The notes beneath the pieces are model-generated. The model was given only the letters and a program-made list of their open reading frames with translations, searched no databases and was not told the DNA's origin. DNA of 22,294 bases from Desulfobacteraceae bacterium (lineage in GTDB: Bacteria > Desulfobacterota > DSM-4660 > Desulfatiglandales > Desulfatiglandaceae): NCBI GenBank assembly GCA_030589715.1, contig JAUUVE010000003.1:1-22294 (forward strand), given 5' to 3'. Shown here one piece after another: positions 1 to 7,788 of this stretch. Each line of letters begins with the position of its first letter. The first letter of the stretch is position 1. The translations under genes were made by a program, and so were the position numbers.

Positions 1-63
1 AATGATGCCCAGCTCATTACTAACAATGGGCAACGCCTTATAATCCAGGTGGCCGGCTACTAA
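1..63 (+). CDS. C-terminal tail of an unrecognised upstream gene (partial)
   Basis: Frame 1 is open from the first base of the window to a TAA at 61-63 and encodes about 20 residues beginning NDAQLITNNG and ending QVAGY. The composition is protein-like, and the DAxLITNN pattern faintly recalls the last strand of PIN-domain (VapC) toxins. Twenty residues are too few to assign a family, and the open frame could be chance. The rest of the gene lies outside the window. Confidence 0.3.
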   Translation, partial: NDAQLITNNGQRLIIQVAGY

Positions 64-388
64 GCATATCGTATGCATATTTAATATCGCTTTGGGTGGA
101 ATCCCTGTTTACCATTCTATTGATTAAGAAAAGGTTTATGGAGTTCGAGAGTATATGGAAGGGCCAAAGGGGTGTCAAGCAAACTGCTCGCTAATTTCGT
201 GTTGACCCCGATGTTGCATTAAAAGGTTCCCAAATTCAGGAAAAAGGCTATTATTTCAGTTGGGGAGTTGACAATCCACACTCAGGGCTACATGAAATGT
301 GAATTGCTCGAGGGTCATCATTCTCCCGTCCTATCCAAAGTAACACTCAGTTCTCGAATAAGCGCCGAAACTTTATGCGACATCGGGG
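64..388. other. Non-coding stretch upstream of the AMMECR1 locus
   Basis: No convincing gene is seen. A 119-codon open frame starting with TTG at 268 runs into the AMMECR1 gene in another frame; its translation has no recognisable family and no good ribosome site. The stretch is AT-rich and contains the left arm of an imperfect inverted repeat whose right arm overlaps the promoter that follows. Confidence 0.5.
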
Positions 389-395
389 TTGACAC
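199..395. repeat. Imperfect inverted repeat, 19-nt arms
   Basis: The left arm at 199-217 reads GTGTTGACCCCGATGTTGC. The right arm at 377-395 reads GCGACATCGGGGTTGACAC and matches the reverse complement of the left arm at 16 of 19 positions. About 160 nt separate the arms. The right arm contains the TTGACA proposed as the -35 box of the AMMECR1 promoter. It may be an operator pair, a remnant of a small mobile element, or chance. Confidence 0.35.
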
Positions 396-416
396 TGTTT
401 CCCTTTGGGCTATCAT
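389..416 (+). promoter_or_regulatory. Sigma70-type promoter for the AMMECR1 gene set
   Basis: A perfect -35 box TTGACA (389-394) is followed after 16 nt by TATCAT (411-416), a five-of-six match to the -10 consensus. Transcription would start near 423, about 38 nt before the ATG at 461. If real, it supports translation from 461 rather than only from the internal ATG at 650. Confidence 0.5.
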
Positions 417-460
417 GGAATTCTACAATAATCCGCTGACTCCCCAGGGTAAGGTCAAAT

Positions 461-1225
461 ATGAAGCTGGAAAAAAACTCCGGATATCCTTTGCTTATTA
501 TCCCTCTCTCTCTACTATTTCTGGGTACACTCTTGCTTCAATCCACAACCGGCAAATCCGAAAGTACGAGTCAAATCAAACCCCGAGAGGATGGAAAGGC
601 GGTTCCTTCAATGGCCGTACCGGGTGAAAATGCAAAGAAGGAGGGGAAAATGGCTGGCACGGACGAATTGACAGAGGAACAGGGTAAGCGCCTCCTGAAG
701 GTTGCAAGGGAGACCATCGAGCAAGAGCTTTTTGGCTCAAAAGAAGCGAAAGACCCCGATCCTGATTTGCCTTCCGTGCTTCAAGAACGGCGCGGCACCT
801 TTGTCACCCTAACTATTGGGGGGAATTTGAGGGGATGTATAGGGCACATAATCCCTCAAGAATCATTGGTTGAAGGCATCAGGATCAATGCCATCAATGC
901 TGCATCTAGAGATCCACGATTCCACCCGATTACCAAGGATGAGTGGAAAAGTGTCAAGATAGAGATCAGCATTCTGACTGATCCTGAATCCCTCCACTAC
1001 TCCGACGCCGATGACCTCTTGAAGCAACTGCGGCCGGGCGTAGATGGCCTCATTATTAAGAAGGATTTAAACCAGTCCACATTTCTTCCACAGGTCTGGG
1101 AACAACTACCGGAGAAAGAGGAATTCTTGGCCCACCTCTGCCTCAAGGCAGGCCTTCAAGGAGATGCTTGGAGAAAGGGGGGCCTGGAAATCTCGACGTA
1201 TCAGGTACAGGCCTTTGAAGAATAG
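461..1225 (+). CDS. amrA: AMMECR1-family protein (AmmeMemoRadiSam system protein A)
   Basis: The translation carries an AMMECR1 domain from about residue 70 to the end. The hallmark LRGCIG lies at residues 123-128, followed by the conserved AINAASRDPRF region and a C-terminal LCLKAGL block. The biochemical role of the family is not firmly settled; it is commonly encoded with a Memo-like protein and a radical SAM enzyme. Two starts are possible. ATG 461 has a modest AAGG site at 451-454, lies just after a good promoter, and adds 63 residues containing a hydrophobic segment (about residues 10-27) with no lipobox cysteine, so it would be a membrane anchor or signal peptide. ATG 650 is preceded by AAGGAGG (638-644) at ideal spacing and would give a soluble protein of about 191 residues, the usual family length. 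The family call is firm; the start is not. Confidence 0.88.
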   Translation: MKLEKNSGYPLLIIPLSLLFLGTLLLQSTTGKSESTSQIKPREDGKAVPSMAVPGENAKKEGKMAGTDELTEEQGKRLLKVARETIEQELFGSKEAKDPDPDLPSVLQERRGTFVTLTIGGNLRGCIGHIIPQESLVEGIRINAINAASRDPRFHPITKDEWKSVKIEISILTDPESLHYSDADDLLKQLRPGVDGLIIKKDLNQSTFLPQVWEQLPEKEEFLAHLCLKAGLQGDAWRKGGLEISTYQVQAFEE

Positions 1226-1252
1226 ACCCCCCCAGTGAGAGGTGGCGTGGTG

Positions 1253-3352
1253 GTGAGCCTAAGGCGCCTAATTATTTGGTCCATAATCGGCACAGGTATA
1301 TCCTCCGTTACCACCCAGCTCCTCACCATAAGGGAATTCCTGACCCAGTTTCACGGAAATGAAATCACCATCTCTCTGGTCCTCTTCTCCTGGCTCCTAC
1401 TGACAGGCCTTGGGAGCCTTGCTGCAAAAACGATCAAGCGCCCTTCCCTGAAGATCTATACCTTACTAACCTTGATAATCGCCCTGTGGCCCCTACTCCA
1501 GATGATCGTGATCAGGGGATTCAGGGAGGCACTCTTCATACATGGGTCTTCCCCCAGTTTCTACACCATCTTCTTCTATATCGTGATCACTGTAAGCCCT
1601 TACTGTTTGCTTACCGGTTTTATCCTGCCCTATGCCCAGAAGGTTCTTAATTACAACCATCAGCATTTTGAAAGCGGTGACCTCTATATCACTGACAACA
1701 TCGGAGACATCCTGGGTGGTGCACTGTTCAGTTTTGTCCTTGTTTACTGGTTCAAGCCCTTTCCCATCATCGCCCTTACTTCAGCCGCCCTAATCCTGGT
1801 GGCCCTCCTTCTCCTCCTAAGGTCCCGCAGTTATATTCTCCTATTGACGACCCTTGTATTGATCTCCTTTTTTTACAGTTACGCCTTAGACAGGACCTTT
1901 GAAAGACACAGTCTCTCTACCCAATACGGAGATGTCATTCGCTATATAGAGTCTCCTTATGGTAGGATTGTGGTTACAAGAGAAGGCCCCCAGCACACCT
2001 TCTGGGAATCCGGGACGCCATTCTATTCGGACGCAAATATCGTAAATAGCGAAGAGAAAATTCACTATCCCCTGTGCCAATTGGACAGGGTAGAAAACGT
2101 GCTCCTGGTCTCAGGCGGCTTGGGTGAAACCCTGGCTGAGATATCCAAATATGACCCGGCACATGTTGATTACGTTGAACTGGACCCATATCTGACAGAT
2201 GTTGCCCTTGAGCTGGCTGTCATAAGAAACGCCCCTTTCCTGGAGATAAAAAACATCGATGGAAGGCGTCACATGAAGATGACAGAGAGGAGGTATGATG
2301 CCATTATCATTGACCTTCCTGACCCAGACACATTCCAGATAAACAGATTCTTTACCAGAGAATTTTTTGCTCTGGCAAAAAAAATCTTAAAGAGGGATGG
2401 GGTTGTCTCCATGGGTGTTGAGTATTCCCAGAACTACCTTAGCGAGATACGAAAAAAAACGCTCTCCACCCTTTACAACACAGCACGACTCTATTTCCGA
2501 AACGTAATATTTCTTCCGGGACAGGAGGCCTATCTTATTTGCAGTGATGGGGAGCTATCGCTGGACATTCCCGCCAGACTAAGATCCAAGTCCATAAAGA
2601 CCTCCTATATAGAGGGCTTTTTTTACGGGAATGTAACAGAGGACAGAATCAGAAAGCTTAAAGAGGGCATAGACACAAATGAAGCCATCAACACGGATTT
2701 TGAGCCAAGGCTAATAAATATAGCATTTCAGGAATGGTTTATAAAACATGGCACCTCTCCTCGATACTTTATTGTGATCCTCTTAGTTCTTACCATTATC
2801 TATATGGTATTCCTGAGGCGGAAAGAATATGTCCTTTTTTCCACCGGATTGACCACCATGGGAGTGGAGATGCTCATCATCTTTGCCTTTCAGGTCATTT
2901 ACGGCTACATCTATCTGCAAATCGGCGCTATCGTCACTGCATTCCTCCTGGGTCTCCTGCCAGGCGCCATGGTGGGAAATACCTGGAGACGCAGAGGTGC
3001 CTCAAAGCTAATGCTCTCAGAGGGTCTCCTCTTGTCTCTCTTGGTATTGTTTTATGTCTGGGTTGCCTATTTTAGAAGTGAACTCCATCCCCTATTCTTT
3101 TTGGGATTTTGCTTCGTCTTCTCCTTTTTGTGCGGATTCCAGTTTCCTGTTGTTGCAAGCATCATTGGCGAGCAGAGTAGTCCTGCGGCAGGCTGCCTTG
3201 CCGCCGATCTCTGTGGTGCTTCGGTGGGCACACTCGTTACTGGAACAATCTTGATACCCTTATGGGGAATCAGGTATGCCGTTATTTTTTTGATTCTTGT
3301 AAAAATTTCAAGTATCATAGTTACTCTTTTTTCTGGCAATAAGGCGGTCTGA
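1253..3352 (+). CDS. Polytopic membrane protein with spermidine synthase-like (aminopropyltransferase) domain
   Basis: This roughly 700-residue protein has three parts, numbered from the in-frame GTG at 1235. About six hydrophobic segments span residues 10-215. A soluble Rossmann-type methyltransferase/spermidine synthase-like core follows at about 225-480. About six more membrane segments fill residues 505-705. Core signatures are LLVSGGLGETL then DYVELDP (SAM or dcSAM pocket, about 290-318) and YDAIIIDLPDPD (about 354-365), equivalent to the catalytic Asp-Pro motif of aminopropyltransferases. The usual GGGDG is changed to GGLGE. Similar fused membrane/spermidine synthase proteins are widespread, with unknown substrates. 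Start: GAGAGGTGG at 1237-1245 fits GTG 1253 better than GTG 1235. It lies 27 nt after the AMMECR1 gene and is probably co-transcribed with it. Polyamine synthesis is not proven. Confidence 0.8.
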   Translation: MSLRRLIIWSIIGTGISSVTTQLLTIREFLTQFHGNEITISLVLFSWLLLTGLGSLAAKTIKRPSLKIYTLLTLIIALWPLLQMIVIRGFREALFIHGSSPSFYTIFFYIVITVSPYCLLTGFILPYAQKVLNYNHQHFESGDLYITDNIGDILGGALFSFVLVYWFKPFPIIALTSAALILVALLLLLRSRSYILLLTTLVLISFFYSYALDRTFERHSLSTQYGDVIRYIESPYGRIVVTREGPQHTFWESGTPFYSDANIVNSEEKIHYPLCQLDRVENVLLVSGGLGETLAEISKYDPAHVDYVELDPYLTDVALELAVIRNAPFLEIKNIDGRRHMKMTERRYDAIIIDLPDPDTFQINRFFTREFFALAKKILKRDGVVSMGVEYSQNYLSEIRKKTLSTLYNTARLYFRNVIFLPGQEAYLICSDGELSLDIPARLRSKSIKTSYIEGFFYGNVTEDRIRKLKEGIDTNEAINTDFEPRLINIAFQEWFIKHGTSPRYFIVILLVLTIIYMVFLRRKEYVLFSTGLTTMGVEMLIIFAFQVIYGYIYLQIGAIVTAFLLGLLPGAMVGNTWRRRGASKLMLSEGLLLSLLVLFYVWVAYFRSELHPLFFLGFCFVFSFLCGFQFPVVASIIGEQSSPAAGCLAADLCGASVGTLVTGTILIPLWGIRYAVIFLILVKISSIIVTLFSGNKAV

Positions 3353-3445
3353 TAGTGCCCTCGCGCCTACATCCGATGTTATTCTATCCAAGCCAATGTA
3401 CGAATCAACGATTGAACCGATCAATTATTTTGCGAGGCCTTGGTT

Positions 3446-4639
3446 ATGCCCGGCATGATGACGCGAAAAGAATTCTTGAAATCCTTTGGGTTAGGCACCT
3501 CTGCCCTTTTTTGCGCGGGCACTGGGTACGGATTTTTCGGGAACAAAAAAGACAGAGTAAGAGACATAAGGGGGCACATATTCAAGAACGATGCCCCCAA
3601 GAGGCCCTGGAAATGGTCCATCGAGGGCTTTCATTATGCCAGTGACGGTACCACAGTCCAGTGCCAGATCTGTCCGAACCGTTGCCTCCTCGAACCTGGG
3701 GATCGTAGCGTATGCCGTTCAAAGGTGAATATAGGGGGGAAGCTTTACTCCATGGCCTATGGGAACCCCTGTTCCGTCCACGTGGATCCGATCGAGAAAA
3801 AGCCCCTGAATCACTTCTACCCAACCTCCTTGATATTTTCCATCGCCACTGCTGGTTGCAATTTTAGATGTCTCAACTGCCAAAACTGGGAAATCTCACA
3901 GAAAAAACCGGGGGAGGTACGCCACATCCAGCTATTTCCTAAAGATGTGGTGGAGAAGGCAAAGGAGAGAAACATACCCTCCATTGCTTATACCTACTCC
4001 GAACCCATATCCTTTTATGAATACATGTATGATACAGCCAAACTGGCAAGGGCCGGGGGCCTCAAGAATGTGCTGGTGTCGAACGGTTATATAAACCGCT
4101 ACCCCCTTATCAGGCTCTGCAGATACCTGGATGGGGCCAATGTCAACCTAAAATCATTTGATGACAGCATCTACCGCTCCCTGAATGGGGGGACCCTCCA
4201 GCCGGTCCTCGATACCTTTAAGACCATGCACAGGGAAGGTGTCTGGTTTGAGATGACCACCCTCGTGGTGCCCACCTATGTGGATAAACCCGAGATGATC
4301 AAACGGATGTGCGCATGGATCCTCAAAGAATTGGGCCCAAATTATCCCCTCCACTTTCTGAGGTTTTTCCCCAGATATAAGCTGACCAGACTCCCTGCAA
4401 CACCCATCGCGACACTTGAAGAACTAAGGGGAATTGCCCTCAAAGAAGGGATTCGATATGTATACTTAGGTAATGTGCCCGGTCACGAAGGCACCCAGAC
4501 TTACTGCCACAATTGTCACAAGATCTTGATCGGGCGGAAGGGCTATTTAATTACAAAGTTCAACTTAAGAGACGGTCGATGTAAGTTCTGCGGGACTCCC
4601 ATTCCTGGAAGATGGGGCGCCAGTCCACTGTCATCTTAG
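3446..4639 (+). CDS. amrS: AmmeMemoRadiSam system radical SAM enzyme
   Basis: The radical SAM motif C-NFR-C-LN-C (CxxxCxxC) lies at about residues 138-145 of this start and would hold the 4Fe-4S cluster. It is preceded by a Cys-rich block (CQICPNRCLL) and followed by YTYSEP, the NVNLKSF motif and a C-terminal zinc-ribbon-like pair (CHNC, CKFC), all typical of the PflA-like enzymes encoded with AMMECR1 and Memo. The start ATG 3446 is chosen because GAGG at 3434-3437 sits 8 nt upstream; upstream TTG 3440 lacks a site. The N terminus contains TRKEFLK followed by a weakly hydrophobic stretch ending GFFG, resembling a Tat signal with RK in place of RR. Reaction and substrate are unknown here. It lies 93 nt after the membrane gene, on the same strand. 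No Memo gene is in the window. Confidence 0.88.
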   Translation: MPGMMTRKEFLKSFGLGTSALFCAGTGYGFFGNKKDRVRDIRGHIFKNDAPKRPWKWSIEGFHYASDGTTVQCQICPNRCLLEPGDRSVCRSKVNIGGKLYSMAYGNPCSVHVDPIEKKPLNHFYPTSLIFSIATAGCNFRCLNCQNWEISQKKPGEVRHIQLFPKDVVEKAKERNIPSIAYTYSEPISFYEYMYDTAKLARAGGLKNVLVSNGYINRYPLIRLCRYLDGANVNLKSFDDSIYRSLNGGTLQPVLDTFKTMHREGVWFEMTTLVVPTYVDKPEMIKRMCAWILKELGPNYPLHFLRFFPRYKLTRLPATPIATLEELRGIALKEGIRYVYLGNVPGHEGTQTYCHNCHKILIGRKGYLITKFNLRDGRCKFCGTPIPGRWGASPLSS

Positions 4640-4656
4640 GCATAGGGCTCACCTCC

Positions 4657-6105
4657 TCACTTCTTCCAGAATTCAGGCGTAAGTAAGACGATGACCGTAT
4701 AAATCTCCAGCCGGCCGAGCAGCATACAGAACACCAGGACCCATTTCCCGGCTTCAGGGATGAGGAGATAGTGCTTTGTAGGTCCCACAATGCCCAAGCC
4801 CGGGCCTATATTACCGATGGATGCCGCCACCGAGGCGATGGCCGAGATCATATCAAGTCCTAGGCCTGCCATAACAAGCGTGGCCACCACGAAAAGACCG
4901 AGATAGAGGATAAAGAATCCCCAGACGCTACTGAGGACATCTTGAGGTACAGGTCTGCCGCCCAATTTGACGGCTGTAACGGCGTGGGGATGTATAATCC
5001 GAAAGACCTGCTGATAGCCATGCTTCATGAGTAACATGACCCGCATCGTCTTCATGCCTCCCCCCGTAGACCCGGCCATTGCCCCAAGGAACATACAAAT
5101 CAGCAATACTAACTGGGATAGGACAGGCCACTTCTCGTAATCTGCGGTAACAAAACCTGTGGTAGTGATGATCGAGCTAACCTGGAATGCGGCATAGCGG
5201 AATGTCTTGGCAAGAGAGCTGTAAACGGTCCCATGAACATTTAGTGTGATTATAGCAATGAATATACCAACAAGGATGAGAAAGGTGCGGCACTCTGAAT
5301 CCTTGCCAAAGACATTCAGATCTCCCTTGATGAGTCGGTAATGGAGTGAAAAGTTGATCCCGGCAAAGAGCATAAATAGGATGAACACACAATCAAAGTA
5401 CAGGCTGTTAAAGTGGGCAATGCTGGCATTCTTCGTTGAAAACCCACCTGTTGGCATTGTGGTAAAGGCATGACAAACAGCGTCGAAAAGAGACATCTCC
5501 CCTGCAAAGAGCAAACCAATCTCCATTACCGTAATTAAGACATAGACCTTCCAGAGTGTCTTTGCAGTCTCGGAGATCCTTGGTTTTAGTTTATCCACCA
5601 CGGGGCTGGGTATTTCTGCCCTGTAGAGCTGCATGCCACCAACCCCCAAGACTGGCAGAATGGCTATGGAGAAGACGATAATCCCCATCCCTCCGAACCA
5701 CTGGGTCTGGCTCCTCCAAAGGAGGATACCCTTTGGCAGAGACTCGATATCGCTCAGTATAGTTGCACCAGTGGTAGTAAAGCCTGATACCGATTCAAAG
5801 TAGGCATTAGTGAAATCGGGAATGGAGCCTGATAAGAGATAGGGGAGAGTCCCAAACAATCCTGCCATTACCCATCCAAGGGCCACAATTGCGATTCCAT
5901 CACGGTGGTTCAGCTGGTTATTCTCCTGGCTTTTCGTGAAGATAAAGAGTAGGAGGCCCACTGAGGATGTGATAAGCATAGAAGCGATCAGCGCCTGGGT
6001 ACTACCATCTTCATATATGAGGGACATCAGAAGGGGTGCTGACATGGAGATGCCCAAGGAGAAAACCAGTATCGCGACGAACCGCGCTATGACCCGCAGC
6101 TGCAT
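4657..6105 (-). CDS. trkH: Potassium uptake protein TrkH
   Basis: This 482-residue polytopic protein belongs to the TrkH/KtrB superfamily, whose four pore loops form the potassium filter of the Trk transporter in the inner membrane. The loops are recognisable in order as FTTTGATI, MPTGGFST, ITTTGF and, near the C terminus, ASIGNIGPGLG; GSTGGGMKT follows loop 3. Length matches TrkH (about 480). Its ATG overlaps the trkA stop by one base (TGATG at 6103-6107), so translation is probably coupled to trkA. It converges on the radical SAM gene with only 17 nt between the stop codons and no visible terminator. Confidence 0.96.
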   Translation of the reverse strand: MQLRVIARFVAILVFSLGISMSAPLLMSLIYEDGSTQALIASMLITSSVGLLLFIFTKSQENNQLNHRDGIAIVALGWVMAGLFGTLPYLLSGSIPDFTNAYFESVSGFTTTGATILSDIESLPKGILLWRSQTQWFGGMGIIVFSIAILPVLGVGGMQLYRAEIPSPVVDKLKPRISETAKTLWKVYVLITVMEIGLLFAGEMSLFDAVCHAFTTMPTGGFSTKNASIAHFNSLYFDCVFILFMLFAGINFSLHYRLIKGDLNVFGKDSECRTFLILVGIFIAIITLNVHGTVYSSLAKTFRYAAFQVSSIITTTGFVTADYEKWPVLSQLVLLICMFLGAMAGSTGGGMKTMRVMLLMKHGYQQVFRIIHPHAVTAVKLGGRPVPQDVLSSVWGFFILYLGLFVVATLVMAGLGLDMISAIASVAASIGNIGPGLGIVGPTKHYLLIPEAGKWVLVFCMLLGRLEIYTVIVLLTPEFWKK

Positions 6106-7463
6106 CAGAAGTATTCCAGTTTGACGGTGAGGAGCTTTTCCAGTTTAGGCACCACAGGTTGGAGGGAGAAGATAATAAGCCGGTCCTTTGGCCTGATGAC
6201 ACTGTCTCCGCGGGGAATAATAATCTCCTCACCGCGTACAATTGCTCCTATGATGGCACCCTTTGGAAATTTCACCTTGGAGAGGGGGACATTTACGATA
6301 TCGGAGGTCTCAAGGGCCTCGGCCTCTATGGCCTCGGCATGCTCTCCTTTGAGCGGGGCCACCGAGATAATCTTACCACGTCTGATGTACTGGAGGATGG
6401 CCCTAACAGCAGAGAGCCTCGTGCTTACCACAGTATCTATCCCGATCGCAGAGACAAGGGGGATATAGCTTAATTTGCTGACCCGCGTGATAGTCCTTTT
6501 GGCACCGAGCCTCTTGGCAAGGAGGGAGATAAGAATATTGCTTTCTTCATCCCCGGTAAGGGCCACCATAAAGTCAACGTCCCCGATATTTTCTTCCTGG
6601 AGCAGATCCCTGTCTGTCCCATCGCCATTGATCACAATTACCCGCTCAAGCTTTTCGGAAAGGCTGGCACATCTCTCACTATCTTTGTCAATAATTTTTG
6701 TGCTGACTTTCGTATTATCAAGGGCGGTGGCTAAGGCCATAGCAGTTTCACCCGCACCGACTATAATGACCCTTCTGAGGATTCCCTCCTTGAGGTTGAA
6801 AAGCTCGGTCACATGATCAAGCTCATCATTTCTTACCACCACATAGACCAGGTCATCCGCTTGGATAGTGTCTGTGCCCCGTGGGATCAACACCTGATCC
6901 TTCCTGACAATTGCCCCCACAAGCAGTTTTTCTTCCAGGCCTTTGAAGGAGAGTAACTGGCGACCGGTAAAGGGGGAGTCTTTGGCCACGGTAAAGCCGA
7001 TGAGCTTTACTCTTCCCCCCACAAAGTCAATTACTTCAGAGGCACCCGGGACCTCCATAAGGCTCAGAATGGCCTTCACCATGACCGAATGAGGATTGAT
7101 TACATGGTCAATCCCCAAGAGTTCTTGGGTCAAGAACTCCTTTTCTTCCAAGTATTCCGTGTTTCTGATCCGGGCCACTTTGAGCATATATTGGTTAAGG
7201 TTTCGGGCCAGCATGCAGGAAATCAGGTTTACCTCATCGCTGTCCGTAGCAGCCACCAGCATGTCTGCCTCCTTGATCCCTGATTCCCTGAGTACCCGTG
7301 GGCTTGTACCGGAGCCCAAAAGCGCCTGAACGTCCAGGTTTTCACTTATCCGCTTTATCTGCTTATGGTCCTTGTCAATAAGGACCACATCCTGGTTTTC
7401 CTCGGAAAGTCTCTGGGCGATGTGGAACCCCACCTCGCCCGCCCCGACAATGATAATTTTCAC
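6105..7463 (-). CDS. trkA: Trk system regulatory subunit TrkA
   Basis: TrkA is the cytosolic nucleotide-binding gating subunit for TrkH. Two tandem RCK units are visible: Rossmann motif GAGEVG at residues 7-12 with VLIDKD, then a TrkA_C domain, and a second GAGET at about 236-240 with another RCK_C domain at the end. The start is set at GTG 7463, giving 452 residues, because KIIIVGAGEVG normally begins the family and AAGGA (7472-7476, minus strand) lies 8 nt upstream. An open frame extends 28 codons further upstream, but that extension is unlike the family. First gene of the trkA-trkH operon. Confidence 0.96.
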   Translation of the reverse strand: MKIIIVGAGEVGFHIAQRLSEENQDVVLIDKDHKQIKRISENLDVQALLGSGTSPRVLRESGIKEADMLVAATDSDEVNLISCMLARNLNQYMLKVARIRNTEYLEEKEFLTQELLGIDHVINPHSVMVKAILSLMEVPGASEVIDFVGGRVKLIGFTVAKDSPFTGRQLLSFKGLEEKLLVGAIVRKDQVLIPRGTDTIQADDLVYVVVRNDELDHVTELFNLKEGILRRVIIVGAGETAMALATALDNTKVSTKIIDKDSERCASLSEKLERVIVINGDGTDRDLLQEENIGDVDFMVALTGDEESNILISLLAKRLGAKRTITRVSKLSYIPLVSAIGIDTVVSTRLSAVRAILQYIRRGKIISVAPLKGEHAEAIEAEALETSDIVNVPLSKVKFPKGAIIGAIVRGEEIIIPRGDSVIRPKDRLIIFSLQPVVPKLEKLLTVKLEYF

Positions 7464-7518
7464 CTGCAGTTTCCTTTGAACACAGTGTTTCGGAATTGGC
7501 AATTTTGTGAGAAAAAGG

Positions 7519-7547
7519 ATTTTAATCATTAAATCTTCAATCTTCAA
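7519..7547 (-). promoter_or_regulatory. Candidate promoter of trkA-trkH
   Basis: On the minus strand TTGAAG (7547-7542) is followed after exactly 17 nt by TAAAAT (7524-7519), four and five matches to the -35 and -10 consensus. Transcription would start near 7512, about 50 nt before the trkA GTG. The -35 box is one unit of the heptad array described next. Confidence 0.4.
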
Positions 7548-7561
7548 TAGTCAATAGTCAA
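7534..7561. repeat. Degenerate 7-bp tandem array in the trkA-rfaE1 gap
   Basis: Four consecutive heptads are seen: TCTTCAA (7534-7540), TCTTCAA (7541-7547), TAGTCAA (7548-7554) and TAGTCAA (7555-7561). On the minus strand they read TTGACTA and TTGAAGA, so each unit supplies a partial -35 box for trkA. The rest of the 7464-7788 gap holds two divergent promoter candidates and no supported gene. Confidence 0.6.
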
Positions 7562-7705
7562 TTATTTTATCCCAAATTTGGCATCTCTTTATAAATCCTC
7601 CCTATTGCGCCCTGCAATTCCTTCTTTCCTTGATAAAACGTAAAACCTCAAGGCCCAAGGGCACAGCATGGGCCATAGTCTCAGTCACAAGCCCAATCAA
7701 TCCTA

Positions 7706-7734
7706 TAGACAATAGGAGATGAGGATGATATAAG
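7706..7734 (+). promoter_or_regulatory. Promoter for the rfaE1 gene run
   Basis: TAGACA (7706-7711) and TATAAG (7729-7734) are each five-of-six matches to consensus with 17-nt spacing. The -10 is preceded by TGA, giving an extended -10. Transcription would start near 7741, about 48 nt before the proposed TTG start of rfaE1. Confidence 0.5.
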
Positions 7735-7788
7735 AAATGCCTCTCAACGGCCCCAGATAGAAATCAGTGCGGAAAGGGGAAACACATC

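Noticed and set aside
268..627. A 119-codon open frame with a TTG start overlapping the AMMECR1 gene in another frame.
   Set aside because: No recognisable domain, no good ribosome site, and most of it is the shadow of the AMMECR1 reading frame.
7464..7547. A 28-codon upstream extension of trkA.
   Set aside because: The conserved TrkA N terminus begins at the GTG at 7463, which has a good ribosome site; the extension overlaps the promoter candidate and is unlike the family.
7602..7763. A 54-codon open frame on the minus strand between trkA and rfaE1 with a protein-like hydrophobic stretch (LLLSIGLIGLVTETMAHAV).
   Set aside because: It has no start codon near its beginning and no ribosome site, it overlaps the rfaE1 promoter candidate, and no family was recognised. 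It could be a small gene remnant but is not supportable.
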